This document shows, piece after piece, positions 34,722 through 48,700 of a stretch of 64,000 nucleotides of DNA; the stretch's first letter is position 1; every line of letters begins with the position of its first letter. The notes beneath the pieces are model-generated. The model had not been told where the DNA came from, did no database searches, and saw only the letters and a list, made by a program, of their open reading frames with translations. Source of the DNA: Mycoplasmopsis phocirhinis (GTDB lineage Bacteria > Bacillota_I > Bacilli_A > Mycoplasmatales > Metamycoplasmataceae); the NCBI RefSeq assembly GCF_004216495.1, contig NZ_CP034841.1, positions 62,001 through 126,000 of the forward strand, written 5' to 3'. The position numbers and the translations under genes were made by a program.

Positions 34722-37700
34722 TGAAGAAGAGCAACACATTAACAACATCATTGGTATTATTAACTGCAACTGCTTCCACAGCATTAGCGATTTTAGCAGT
34801 TATTGCGAGACAAAGCAGAACATCAAATTTTAATCATGCTATTAAAAGATATGAAGAATTCAATAATACGTTTTCAAAATATAAAGAGAACTTTAATTTA
34901 GATCAACAACAAAGCACCGAATTACAAAAACAAACAGATTTAGCTAAATTTGTTTTAACTAATCCTGATTCAACTGCTCTTCAAAAATTTTTAGCTCTAA
35001 ATAAAATTGGTAATTATCAACTAGGTATTATTAATAATTGAGCAAATGCACAACTTGAAAACGGTTTTTTGGATAAAAAACTAAAAGAATATAAAGAACT
35101 TTTAGAGGGTCAAATCAGTAGATTAAGAGAAATAGACTTACGCAGTCAATTTGATAGCATTGAATCTGTAAATTTTAAAAATTTATTTGATCGATTTTCA
35201 ACTCTAACTAAAGAACAAAAAAAAGCTCGAATAAACAACTTTAATACACTCTTGGTGAATAAAATTAATGAACAATATAATTTAATCGCTACTCATCTAT
35301 TAGAACAAAATAACACACTAGATGATAATGTTGTTTCATTAATCCAAAAATATCCGACTTTGGCATTGCGTAATGAAGTAATGCAAAATGTATTTCAAAT
35401 TGAAAATGACATTTTAGATAAAAGATTTAGAATCAACAATATTGCAGTCAATAAAACCTATATTGAAAATAAACTTTTAGATTCTGGTTCACAAAATACA
35501 CAATTTGTTCAAAAATATAATGCTATTTTGATTGAAATGAATAATGTTGTAAATGGTAATTTTAAAAATGTATTTGATAACACATTTTCATTATTACCAG
35601 ATAAATTAAAATTAAATTCAGAAGTTAACAATGAAATTGATATATTAAAATCAAAAATTAGCGATACAAATTCAGCACTAGTTAATCGCGAACTTTTTGA
35701 TAAATTAACGAGTTTGTTGTTAAAATATAAATTAATTTCATCTAAAAATTTAAATAAACATCTAGCATTAAAATCAATATCAAATTATTTATCTTTAAGT
35801 GATTACTTTTTGAATACCTCGACACTAAAAATTCAAGCAGCAACAACCACAAATGATTTAGAAGATGCTTTGGATAATTTAAAAACTTTTAAAAATATGT
35901 TAGATTCATCTAATTTAACTAACAAACAAATAATTGATGATCATTTATCATTTGTTAAAGCATTTCCATCAACTGTTTTTGTTAATCTTGAGCAGAAATT
36001 TAAGCAAGACAAAACGTTTTTTGATTTAATTAACACAAAAGATGTTGATCAAATTAATAAACAACAACTTATAGAACTTGTATCACGATTAAGAAATTCA
36101 CTAAATACACTACGCAATTTAGATTTAAAATTTAAAGTGGCTAATGAACACTTTAGACGAATAGCAAACACCACTTCGATTGAGTTTCCTAATCCGTTAT
36201 TATTACAAAGTGAATTGAATGAGTTTAACGAGTTTATTATATTAAGTGGTAAATCAAGCGTGGATCTTGATAATTTAGTTCTTAATGTTAATAATAAAAT
36301 TGATTCAGTGTCGACATTAATTGAAACTAGATCAGAATTTAGAAATTTATCTAATCAAATTAATTCAACAATATTAAATTTAAACGATTTTTCACAGCCA
36401 CTTAAAGAAATTTATTTGAATAAAAAAGTTATACAATTAGCAACTGATTTACAAAATAGAATTTTAAGTTTAAATATTTTTGCGAATCTAGATAAAAATA
36501 AAATTGTTTTATATAAATATAATGCTCGTGAACAATTACGTAGTTTGCAAAAAATTGAACTAAACTTTTTACATTCAAAATCAATTGAACAACTTGCAAA
36601 ATTAAATAAAAATAAAGTCACTAATTTTGAACAATTAGTTAAAAAAATAAACTATGTAGCTACCATTTTAAACAATCAAGATTTAAGACCTTTAAATTTA
36701 AATTATGAATTACTTGAACAAAAGTTAAATGATTTAAATAAAAAAGTTAAACGAGAAATTTCATTGCAATTTAACCCAATTATTTCAGATAAAATTTTGA
36801 AATTAATTAAAGAATATAAATTTTTAATAAATGCTCTAGAAACAGCGATAGTTCAAGATGAAGCAACACTAAATTTGTATAAAGCGATTGAATATACATA
36901 CGATTCATTCAATCCAACTAATGACGAAAATTATCAACCTTCACAGTATGAAATTAATCAAATAAATAAATTAATTACTGCTAATAAATCTTTAAACACG
37001 CAAAACAAAAAAACTAATGAATTATTGTCATTAGACAAAGTAGATAATGAGGAAAGTAATTTATATAATCAAAAATTTTTAAAATCTATAAACGAAACTA
37101 ATAACACTGCTCAACACACGCAAGATATTGTTAAACAAATTGATGATGTACGTAAAATTATTGCCGATTTAGACAAATCAAAACAAGAAATAGAGCAGGA
37201 TAGTGAAATAAAAGATAATTTTAGAGAAGATTTTGAGCAAATTGAACAAATTAAATCTAAAATTGCTCATGAATTGGCTCAAAACCCTGTTGATATAGAT
37301 AAAATCTCTCAATTATCCAAACAAGCTAAAGATTTACTTAACAATATTAATGAAAAACGTAAAGATGGTTTTTTGAATCAACGACTAGATAAAATTAAAG
37401 AAGCTATAGATGAAGCATTTGGAGATAATAATCAAACTCATTCGCCTGGTGAAGATGCTTTACGTACTCGTTTAAATGATTTATATAAACAAGCACAACA
37501 TCCAACATTGAGTAGAGAACAAAAAGAACAGCTTTTAGCAAAAGCCGATAAACTTTCACAATCAATTAATTTTGTTAAACAAATTGAAAACAAGTTAAAC
37601 GAATATGATGCGGATGCAGAAAAATACAACTTGGACCCTGAAAGAAAATCAAGAGTTCCAGAAGCAATTTTAGAAGCAAACACAGTAAAAGATTCGATTA

Positions 37701-40700
37701 ACACATTATTTGTGGCATTAGGCACAAGCGATAATTTACCTGATGTTGACAAATTAGATGACGCACTAAAACAAATTGATCAAGAAAAAACAAAACTAGA
37801 TTTAGCCTATAATCACGATAAAATTGAGTTTGTTAATGATAAAATTAACGATAAAAAATATAAAGTTGATGCTTCAACTCCTCATCGTTTAAAAAATGAA
37901 TTAAATACAATTATTGAGCAAATTGATAAATATTCTAAACAAAAAATTGCTTCTGATGCTTTACCAGATACTGTTGATGCTCTTGAAAAATTAAATAGAG
38001 AAAATGATTTAATTTCTGTGGTTAAAAACGCTATATCAACATACGATGATATTAAAAACGATCCAAATTTAGATGATAATGATTCAATAATTGACGCTAA
38101 TCAATTACAAGAAGTAATTTTACAAAACTTACCAAATTTAACTCAAGATCCATTGGATACGGTTGAAGTAATTGAAAACAAAAAACAAGCAATAGAAAAA
38201 GCAATAAAAATAGCACAGGCAAAAAATAAATTACGCAAAACTATAATAAATCAACTGCCAGATGTTTTAAACGATGCTGAACAAAACAGAGATTTATTAA
38301 AAGAAATTAAAGATGGTGTTAACGAGGCCAAAAAACAATATCAGAATATACTCGATGCCCCAAATAATGCTTATGAAGCAGAATTTATTGAGCAAAAAAA
38401 TGAAGAATTACAACAAAAAATACAAGAATTAAATTCTAAAAAACAAGAACTGCTAAAAACATATGATGAAGCCAAAGCATCAGCTGAAGCTATTAGAAAA
38501 GAATATGATAAAAAAGCCTTTATTGGTTCAAAAGCTCCAGATGGAGAAAATTTCAATAATTATATTAACGCCCGCGATGAATATTTAGCAGGTTTGCAAA
38601 ATGTAGATAAATCTACAATTGCTACATTAGCAGCAGCTGAAATTGCAATGAAGAAAGCATACAATAAAGATGTTGTTGAAAACGCGATAGATAAATACAA
38701 AAAATTTGTTAGAGAACAAATTGATAGTGTCAACGATGAAAACATCGGTTCAGTTAAAGAATTAAGCACTGAATTCAGTGACTATGTAGATGGGCTTTTA
38801 AGTAGTGCTAACGGAATTGACACCGAAGAGCAAGCCTTGCAAATTTCTAAGCAAACACAGGCAATGAAGAATTATAATGATACTCAAAAAGATATAGTTG
38901 ATGCAATTGAACAATATAAAGAATTAGCAAAAGAAAATCCAAATGATAATGATATTACTAAAGGTATTCAACAATTAAAAGCATTATTAAATAAAAATAT
39001 TTTTCCAACATCACCATTCAGTGTAAGTGATATTTCAACTAAAAATGATGAATTAATTGCTCAAATTACACAAATTAAAGAAGAAATAGGTAAAAGAAGT
39101 TTAAATAAAAAATTAGCTAACGAATTAATTGACCATGCGGAGAATTTTTCTAAATTATCGACTAAAATTAATCCTGATCGAGTTAAAGCTGATGAAGTTA
39201 TTGAACAAATTTTTAATGGATCAAAAGATTTAGGTAATTCTGTTGATCCCGAATTTAGAAAATTAACTGAAAATATATTAAATGAAATTAAAACGCTAAA
39301 CACAAAAACACTCGATAAAAATCAATTAGCAAAAATTAAAAATAAGTTAGATGTTATTGATGAAACAAAACAATATTCAGATGCGTTATCATTAATAGTT
39401 GGCTCGGCACAAACTCTTAAAGAAGAAAATTTAACAAATACTTCAAGTATTGTTGTTTCAGTAATTGATAGAGATTTAAATCCATTAATAACAGAAGCAC
39501 AAAATTTATATGCTAATTCTATATCTTTAGATGAAGATAAAAACGATGCCTCGGTAGCACGAATCCGTGAAGCGTATATTGAAAAAATTAAAGAAATTGA
39601 AGCAGCCAAAGATAGATTAAAACAAGCTCTTGAAATTGACGCGTTAATCAAAAAAACAATTTCTTTAAGTGACGAAGTTAATTACTTTGAATTAAACGGA
39701 GTAAACGGAGAAGATAATTTACAAAAAGCAAGAAATTGATTGCAAAGTATTACAGACTCAACTGCGATTGAAAATGGGTTGAACAATCAGCAAAAAAATG
39801 ACAAATTAACCCAAGGATTGCAAAAAGCAAATAACGCAAATAAATTTATTGTAGAACAAAAACTAATTTCAGATACTATTGAACAATGAAAACAACAAAG
39901 AGAATTAGATACTAATTCAAAATACGAAGCGACTATTAAAGATGAGCAAAATTTAATTAAAGCTATGTGAGATAACTTGCCTCAGGCAAGTGAAAATTTA
40001 GACCCGACAGCAATTCACACGCGTTTAAATAATATTGAATTAGCCTTGATGACACAAAGCAATAATCGTGCAAAACGAATTGAAACAATAGATAAAATTA
40101 AGGAATTTGAAGATTCTCAACTATATACAAACACTGCTCAATATCCTAAATTATTGGCTAGTTTAAGAACAAAAGTTAAAAAATTATACACTGATAATGC
40201 AAATGCTAATAATGTCGGTGAAATGCAATTAGTTCAAGATGAATTAACACAGTTAAAAGATTTTATTGTTAAACAAACTCTATTAGCTCAAAAAATTGAA
40301 GAATTTAGTACTTATGCTGATAGTGTTTCTCCATCAACAAACGATATAGCTGCCAAAAAAACTTTATTAACTGATGAAATTAAAAAAGCTGAACAAATGT
40401 ATACTGAAGATATTCCTAGTGTTCAAAACATTTCTCAAAGAAAAACCGCAATCGTTAATCAAATTCGCCAGTTAACATTACATGAAGCACGACTACGTGT
40501 GTATGTTGAACTAGGTAAAGTTCAATCAAACATAAAAAATGATTCAAATATTAATACTAATGAAAAGACTTATCTTGAAAATAAATTAAGACAATTAAGT
40601 GCTGAATTAGAGGCTATTGAATTTGATGCAAACACTGATCCGAATGTATTTACGAATTTGGAAAACAAATATTTAAAAGGTCAAAGTGAAAATTCAATTC

Positions 40701-43480
40701 CGTATGTATTTGAAAAAGTAAAAGAATTAAGTATTGCTTATCGTGATGCTCAAAAAGTAAATATTTTAAAACAAAGTGGTTTGAGTTCGCAATTAGATTC
40801 ACAAGAGGTTGTTCAAGCTTTCAATAATTTAAATAATAGTATTGATCAAGCTATTGAAATCAATAAAGAACCAAGCACAACTAATAATGCTAGAAATGAA
40901 AAAATAACCGAATTAAATAAACTGTCAATTGCAGTTGTTAATGCTAAAAAATTATCTCTAACTAAATTAGCATCAAATGCGAATAATTTATATGTTGTAT
41001 TAAATCAAGCGAATAATAATGCAACTGATGCGATAGAAAACACATTTAAGCAAAACTCAATTGACGATTTAAATAATTATCAAATAGATGTCCAATCAAC
41101 ACAAGAGCAAACTATTGTCAAAATGAATGAATTATTGCAAAAAGGTTTAGATACGTTTAGAGCTCAAGTTGAAAAAGCATTTGAAACACAAAGTGCTAAA
41201 CTTAATGATCAATTAGCAAATCTTCAATCATATATAGATAATATTTTATTAAACTCGATTTGAAAACAATCAACTCTTGGTAAATTTAATACCTTAACCA
41301 ATACAACAAGCGAATTAAAAACATTTATTAATTCAAAAACCAGCTTAACAAATCAACTAAAACAATTTTCGCTAATAGATGTTACGGTACCATTTACACA
41401 GGCATATTTAAACGAAAATATTGATTTAATTAATCGCGCTAAATCGGCTATTAGTGAATTCAAAACAGCAATTAATAATGATTTTGATCAATTATTCGCT
41501 GCGAATACTGGTGAATTAAATCAATTAAGTGTATTATTTGATAAAGGTTTGGTAACATCGCAAACTAATTCAGCTTCAATGACATTATTTATTCAATTGG
41601 GTTTTAATGATACAAATTCACAATATTTGACTCTAAAAACTAATTTAAATGATTTCACTAATAGGTTAAATACAATAAAATCTAATCAAAACACTACTCA
41701 ACTTCAAAGTGATATTCAAGAAGCGAACGAATTATTAAATTCATTTGGTACGTTAATTAGTACTTTAAAAAATGAAGCGAATTTATTACTTTCTCAACGC
41801 CAAAATTTAAACGAAATATGACAATATTTATTTAAATCTGGTAAAGAAAGTGCTGCAAGTTCTATTTCAACTGATTATCAAAATCAGTGAAATCCATTGA
41901 ACGGAAAAAATAATTCAATCATTTTACATACTAAAGATGATTTTATCAAGCAATCTTATGTGTTTGAGAATTCGAGTGCAATTGATAGCGTGATAACTCA
42001 AACAAAAACATTTGTTGATTATGTTAATAATACAGCATTGAATAATAAATATATGAATTTACTACACAACATAAATCCAATAGTTAAAAATTCAATTATT
42101 TATGAGGAATTTAATAAAAATCTTGAAAAATTGACTTCTACATTGCAATCACAAGATGATAAACTAGACATTACAAATAATGATTCATTTTTAAGTATGT
42201 TTGACAATTTTGGCGATACAAAAATTGATACAGTATCTAATTTTAATCCAATTTATTTCAAAGTTTATTTAGTAAAAGAAGCTAGTCAAAATCAATGATT
42301 AAGTAAAAAATCATCAAATACAGCTCAAAAAGTTTATCAAGCAAAGATAAGATATGAATATAAACCTGACAATTTAAATTCATTTAGTAATTACACCGGT
42401 TTTAGTTTTGATGTAAACAGGGACTTAACCTTTAAAACTAAGGACAATCTATCTCTTGAATCTGGAACTAGTTCAATTTTCTTTAAAGACTATAATATAA
42501 ATTCACTTGGTTATAATTCCAAACAAATTATAGGTAATGCTGAAGAATTGGGTTGAGATGATGTAACAACTCGTGAATTAGCTAGTCAAAAAGTATTAGA
42601 TACTTTTAAAAAAGCCCTTGGTATTAATGAAGGTAATAAACAATTAGTTCTATATCATACGCGTAATGCTCAAAACCAAATTCAAAAACATTTTGGTATT
42701 GTAGAAAATAATAAATTTAGCGAAATAACTCAAAATAGTGATAATTTCAATATTAAATTTTTATTTCCACAGTTTTATATTTACCAACAGTCAACCCAAA
42801 TTAAATCTGATTCAGATTTACAAGCTTTAAATATATCTGTTCAAGGTAACGAAATAGTGATCAATGCTGCCATTCCATCTAATTTATTGGTTGGTTCGGA
42901 GAATTTCAGCGCTAACTCAAATACAATTGTTGTATCTAATGGTGTAATTGAAGACCAAAAAACAATGCCCGATGTTATTTTAAATAGAATTAGAATCGGC
43001 GTTGATTTTGATAGTGCTACAAAAAATATTTCATTATTTTTAACCCACCATGAAAGTTTTAACGTCACAAAACAAAGATCACTACACGATCCATTAATAA
43101 CACCAACATTCACATATACAGACACAAATAACTCAACTGCATATGTTTGATCAAATACTGATTTTGCTAAATATATGGCTATTCATACTGATATATGAGA
43201 TAATAAAAACGCTAATAATACATCAATATTAGCACAACCGGCTAATGGCACTAACCCAAGCAATACATATCAAGGTTATACCCCGAACCACACTGAACCT
43301 GGTTATGAAAAATATATTATTAAAAACCACCGGTCAGCAAACATTTATATTTATACAACCAATGTTCAAGGCGATAGTATTAAAAACACTTCAACATTGT
43401 CGAGCAGCAGTACATTAGATTTATCAGTTTTATATAACACAGGTGTGATTGAGTTTAATTTTAAAGATCTTAAAAATTAA
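34721..43480 (+). CDS. Giant coiled-coil surface protein 2 (2919 residues)
   Basis: A single frame of 8760 nt starts with the A shared with the preceding stop (TAATG) and ends at TAA 43478-43480. The length matches protein 1 to within four residues. The N-terminus is MKKSNTLTTSLVLL then a hydrophobic helix to about residue 28 (STALAILAVIA), without lipobox. A very long coiled-coil region (about residues 30-2370) contains modules such as DEAFGDNNQTHSPGEDALRT that recall ones in protein 1 (QRQPGEEQTPAEAKLSQAL). The final 500 or so residues are beta-like, with Trp/Tyr-rich and Asn/Thr-rich stretches. A terminator follows. The two are translationally coupled and probably work together. I recognise no named homologue. 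Confidence 0.9.
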
Positions 43481-43496
43481 ACAATATTTATAGACA

Positions 43497-43524
43497 GAAC
43501 AGGTAATATTTACCTGTTTTTTGT
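43497..43524 (+). terminator. Terminator after the giant-protein operon
   Basis: AACAGGTAA pairs with TTACCTGTT around a 3-nt loop, followed by T6-type run. It separates the giant genes from the phospholipase-like gene. Confidence 0.85.
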
Positions 43525-43535
43525 ACCTTATAAAT

Positions 43536-43541
43536 TATAAT
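43536..43541 (+). promoter_or_regulatory. -10-like box upstream of the PI-PLC-domain gene
   Basis: TATAAT lies 50 nt before the ATG, just after the terminator of the giant operon. No -35 at good spacing is seen, as is common in mycoplasmas. Confidence 0.4.
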
Positions 43542-43590
43542 TATGTATTAAAATTAATACAAATACTTATTTATTGATGAATGGAGTTAT

Positions 43591-46500
43591 ATGAAGAAAA
43601 AAATGTTAATTTTGCCGCTAGCTATTTTGCCAGTAATTCCAATTTCGGTTACACTTCGTAATTCAGAACCAACAAATAACTTGCTTAATCAGCCAAATTT
43701 GGCTCATATTTCAACTAAACGAATTTCAGTTGATGACTTTTTAGCAACTGATTGAATGAGTGATATTTCAGATAACAGAAGTTTATTTTCGCTTTCTATT
43801 CCAGGCACACATGATTCAACAATGTATAATGGATGAGGTGCGGCTTGATTTTTTGGTTCATTATTAGCTCAAACACAAACATTTAGTTTTGAAGAACAAC
43901 TAAAACTAGGTATAAGAGCTTTTGATTTGCGCAGTCAAAATGATGGACAATTAGTTCATGGTCCAGCCACTTCTCACCAAACTCTTGAAAAAGCTTTTGC
44001 CTCATATGCTAAATTTTTACAACAACATCCAAGAGAATTTATTATTGTAAGAGTTAAAGATGAAAATTTCAATGTTCAAAACAATGCTTATGCCTCACAA
44101 GCTAGTAAAATATATCGCGATGTGCTAAATAAATATAATGAATATTTATACAATCCCGAAGGTAAAGGTTATTATGAAATTTCACGTGAAAAAGGCTTTA
44201 ATATTGGCCAATATAGAGGAAAAATAATTGTTTTAAATCATTGACATCATTTGGTAAATACGGATTTAAAGGGTGGTTTTAGTTTTCGTGAAATAACTTC
44301 AGATCACGCAATTCAGGATAAATATGACGGTGTTGATATCGATCAAAAATTTAACTACATAACTAAACATTTTCGTGATTCAACTAATAAAAATTATATA
44401 GAAGATAATGCTTATATTAATTTTACTTCTATGGCTAGTGGTTGAAGACCTGATAATTCTTCGGCAAGATTAAATCAAAGAGTGGTTGATTATTTAAATC
44501 AACACCAAGAATTATCTACATTAGGCATTGTGTATTCAGATTTTCCTGGACCTTCGTTAATTCAAGCAATTTATAAAACTAATTTTAATTACACAGATGA
44601 AATCTTAAGAAATGATGGGTTAGAACAAACGGTAAGTGAATTGACTTTTTCTCAAATTTATGATGGTGATAATAAAATAATTCTTCATATTCCTAACGAT
44701 ACTAATGCTTATCGCAATTTAAATTTAGAAATTAATATCGATGGCGAAATTATTAAAAAAACAATACCAGCAGATTTTAGTGCTGATAAATATGAGATTA
44801 TTTTAGATAATAAAATTTTAAGAGCCGGGCAAAATTTAATTGTAAATTCGTATAAATTAACTCCAAAAAATAATTGATATGTGCAAAAGAAGTACAATGA
44901 GAATTCCAAATCGTTAGAAATAGTTTCAAATGAATTTACACAGAATCGAAACGCGTTAATTTCGGAAGTTAATTTAATGATAAATAATTATAAATATAAT
45001 CCTCAATATAACAATGTGGTTGAATATTTAAACATAAATTTTATTAATAATTTAAACAATGTGCACAATGGAGAAAATTCTAAACTTAAAGATTTGAATG
45101 ATAAATATAATGCAGTTAAAACACAATTAGGTACTCAAATAAATATTTTAGAACATATTGAAGATAGCATATCAACAATAAAAGATAATCATTATAATTT
45201 AAGTGAAGTTTTTTCGAGTGTAAATACCCAAAAAATAAATAATTTAAAAGATGATACTTTAGCTAAATTGAATAATATTTTCCAAAATTCCAATAGTTAT
45301 ATTGATCCAGCACAAATAAACTCTCTTGTTATTTCTTTATCCAAAAACGAGCAAATAGCAAAAGTTGTACCCATAATTTTTAATGATTTTAAAAATATAA
45401 ATATTGAAAAATACCAAAACGAACTAAATCAAATAGATCATGATTACGATTTTGCCAAAAAATATTGAGTGGATGAAATTCAAAAAGTAGTTGAAAAACC
45501 AGATAACATTATTAAAAATATCGAATCACTTTCAAATAGATCGCAAATTATAAGCGTGGCCCGAAATTTAAGTGATAATTTTTCAACCGACTTATCTAAC
45601 ATAAAAAATAAAACACAAAGTGTTATTCATAATATAAATAATATTAAAGAATTTTTTGATATGCCAGAAAATAATGGTTTAAGAAACAAATTTATTGATA
45701 ATATAACTGAAAATATCAAAAATTTAAATCCCCCACACTTAATACGTTTAAATGTTGGATTATATAAGCAAAAAGTAGACGAATTAAAAAATCTTGTAAA
45801 TCAAATTGATACATATCAAACACAAAATTCGAACTTTACTAATCGTAATTCTAAAGAATTAACACAATTACTAAATAAAACAAAAAATATCTTAAATAAT
45901 GAAGATTCTGTTGAATTTAATATTGATAATATACAAACAACAATATTGAGTTTAGAAGACGCCAAATTAAAAGCAACTGAATCTAATAATCTTTATCAAG
46001 AAATTATTAATAGCATTGAAAATAGTAATGAATTATATCCCGAATGAAAAATGATTTTAAAAGCCGATTTAGATGTTATTAATGATTTAAGTCAAACTAC
46101 AGCTCTTCCAATAAAACAAAGAATTACCAATTTTAATGAAGAAGCTTTTATTAGTAAATTTAATAATTTAAGTAGTTTAAATCAAGCTCAAAAAAACTTT
46201 TTACTGAATACAATTAAAACGAGTGTTGATATTAATGCTATTAAACAAAAAATTAGTGAATTTAGACCTTTAAATGCTCAAATGAATACTTTAATAACTG
46301 AATTAAATTCGTTTGTAAATTTTGAGAATTTAATTGGTTTTAAAATATTAACACAAGATAAAAAAACACAAATATCAACAAAAATAAATGAAGTTAGAAA
46401 TTCAATAAATTCAAATTTATCTATTGAGCAAATTAATAACAATATTTCAGCTTTGAATAATTTTCATATTATTTTTAGTGGTGAAGAAATTATTTCTAAT

Positions 46501-48546
46501 TTAAATTCACGAATAAATAATTCGAATAATTTATATAAATTCCAAAAACTTGAATTAACAAATGAATTGAATAATGTAAACACAAATGCAAAAATTGAAG
46601 CACTAAAACAAAAAATAAATAATGAGATTAATTTAGATTACGTTAATAGTGATATAAATAATTTTGAATTTCTTTCAAATATTCAAAAACAAAACGCACT
46701 TAATTCTTTGCAAAATTCAACTAATAAAAATGATTATTTATTAAACAAACAAAACTATTTAAATCTTAATAATGCGGTTGAAAGTGCTAATTTGTTATTG
46801 GAGCAAGTTTCGAATATTGAAAATAATGAAAACTTTATCAATAATTATCAGTCAAATAAAGATGACCTTTTATTAAACATAAATAATTTAAAACAAAATT
46901 ATTTGCAAAACCTGAATTCAAAAACAATTGTAGATCAAATAATTTTAATTAGGGAAAAATTACAACAATTAGAATTTCAATCGCTTGAATTTAATAAAGA
47001 ACAAGTAAAAAATATTGCTTTAAATAATTATAATGAGGTAAAAACTCGTCTGTTAGAACAAAAAAGTCTCGTTCAAAATCAAAGCGAAATCTACAATAAT
47101 ATTATTGACGAAATTGATAAATTAATCATAGATACAGATTTTGAAAATTCAACCAATGATATAACAACTACGTCAATAGTTGCTAACACAAATGCTTTAA
47201 ATTTATATTTAGCTCAAATTGATGACAAAAAAATTCAATCAAAAAATCAATATGATAAAAAACAACGAAAAATTGCATTTGAGCATTTTAGTAATTCGTT
47301 TAACTTTATCTTAAGCCAAGAGATTAAAGATACCAATTTGCCAACTCAAATTTTCCCCCAACAATTACAAAAATCAGTAAATGACCAAAATTATGCGATT
47401 TTAAATATTAATTTATTAACAAACAACTCAAACGGTAGTTTAGAAATTATTTACACAATAAGTGATATCAACAATGAATTTTCAATTAATAAAAGACAAA
47501 ATATCACTGGTTTATTAACAAATCAAAATATTGAGGATGAACAAGAACTGCAAAGAGCAAAAAAACAATATGAGTTAAAATTTGTTGAAGCGAATGAATA
47601 TTCAAATAATTTAGTGAGTGAAATTTATTCAGAATTAAAAAATAATTTTGTAAATGATATTAATCGCTATTCAACTCCTGAACAAAAAGTAGAAATATTT
47701 AATAATTATGTTTCATCGTTAACTGAACTGATAGAACAAACAAAAATTAAAAAACAAGAAATTGATGATGTTTTAAAAATCAAGGAAAATGAAGTTAAAA
47801 ATAAACTAAATCAAAAACAAAAGTTAATTAATATAGCGAAAAATAAAATAGACGAATCATTAGATTTTGCTGATCAAAATTGAAATTTAACACAATTAGC
47901 AAACAAAATAGATGAGTTTAAATTGAGATTAAACACATATAAACAAAATTTAGACAAACTTGGTTTAAATGAAGAACAAATAAATATAATTTCCCAAAAT
48001 GCTTCAACATATTTTATTGAAACAAAAAATTTTATTAACAATTTTATCAGCACATATTTCAATGAAATATTTAATAAAATCACTTTCTCGGTTTTAAATG
48101 AAAAAAGTATTAATTTAATAGGTGTGGAAGATATTATGTCAAATGTTGATGATAACGAAGTCAAAATATCTATTGTAAATATTGCTAGAAATATAGTTGA
48201 ATCTAAAATAGTGCTTAATTATATTGCCAATTACAAAAATTTAACCAGATCAGGTGAATTTGAAATTAGTATTCCATCACAAAATGAAGTAAATAGTCTA
48301 AAATCCGAAATTAACACTAATTCTAATAACGATACTAAAAATAATACAGATGAAATAGATAATGAGATCACTAAACCTGACAATACTAAAAATTCTTCGC
48401 ATAATAATTTAATAAATAATGTCGCTAGCGAACAAAGTGAAAAAAATTCAAATTTCAATAAAAATTATTTATTTTTATTGATAATTCCATTTTTGATAGG
48501 AATTCCTGCTATTGTTATTCCAATTTTAAAATCAAAGAAAAAATAA
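43591..48546 (+). CDS. Surface-anchored protein with PI-PLC X-type catalytic domain and coiled-coil stalk
   Basis: This 1651-residue protein starts with a signal peptide (MKKKMLILPLAILPVIPISV). Residues about 50-330 match phosphatidylinositol-specific phospholipase C X domains: SLSIPGTHDS with catalytic His74, GIRAFDLR with Arg114, LVHGP with His123, then EFIIVRVKDE, GKIIVLNH and YSDFPG. This enzyme family cleaves the headgroup of phosphatidylinositol or GPI anchors. A beta-rich segment (about 345-430), over 1000 residues of coiled coil, a Ser/Asn/Asp linker and a C-terminal transmembrane helix with a KSKKK tail follow. So the enzyme would be held far outside the cell. Own promoter and terminator indicate a single-gene transcript. 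Confidence 0.87.
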
Positions 48547-48550
48547 TTTA

Positions 48551-48574
48551 AACAATCGGCAACGATTGTTTTTT
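48551..48574 (+). terminator. Terminator after the PI-PLC-domain gene
   Basis: AACAATCG and CGATTGTT close a GCAA tetraloop and are followed by a T run. Confidence 0.9.
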
Positions 48575-48584
48575 ACAAAAACAA

Positions 48585-48606
48585 ATTACCTTACATTTAA
48601 GGTAAT
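48585..48606. promoter_or_regulatory. Perfect 9-4-9 inverted repeat upstream of nrdF
   Basis: ATTACCTTA and TAAGGTAAT are exact inverted repeats around CATT. It has no T run, so it is a better operator than terminator candidate. It lies 58 nt before the TATAAT of the nrd operon. Confidence 0.4.
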
Positions 48607-48663
48607 GCTTCTGTATTAATTTAAAAAAATATTAATTATTTTTTAATATTGGTGCTAATTGTC

Positions 48664-48669
48664 TATAAT
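48664..48669 (+). promoter_or_regulatory. -10 box of nrdFIE
   Basis: TATAAT lies 32 nt before the nrdF ATG, giving a leader of about 25 nt with AAAAGGAG in place. Confidence 0.5.
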
Positions 48670-48700
48670 GATAAATAAACATTTTTTAAAAGGAGAAAAA

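Noticed and set aside
36412-39651. Several minus-strand ORFs inside giant gene 2
   Set aside because: They are Ser/Phe/Leu-rich reverse readings of coiled-coil codons and lack ribosome sites.
25974-48546. Homology to the gliding genes gli123-gli349-gli521-gli42 of M. mobile
   Set aside because: Gene sizes and order differ and I could not recognise specific gliding-protein motifs. Only the general plan of giant proteins is similar, so no such name was given.
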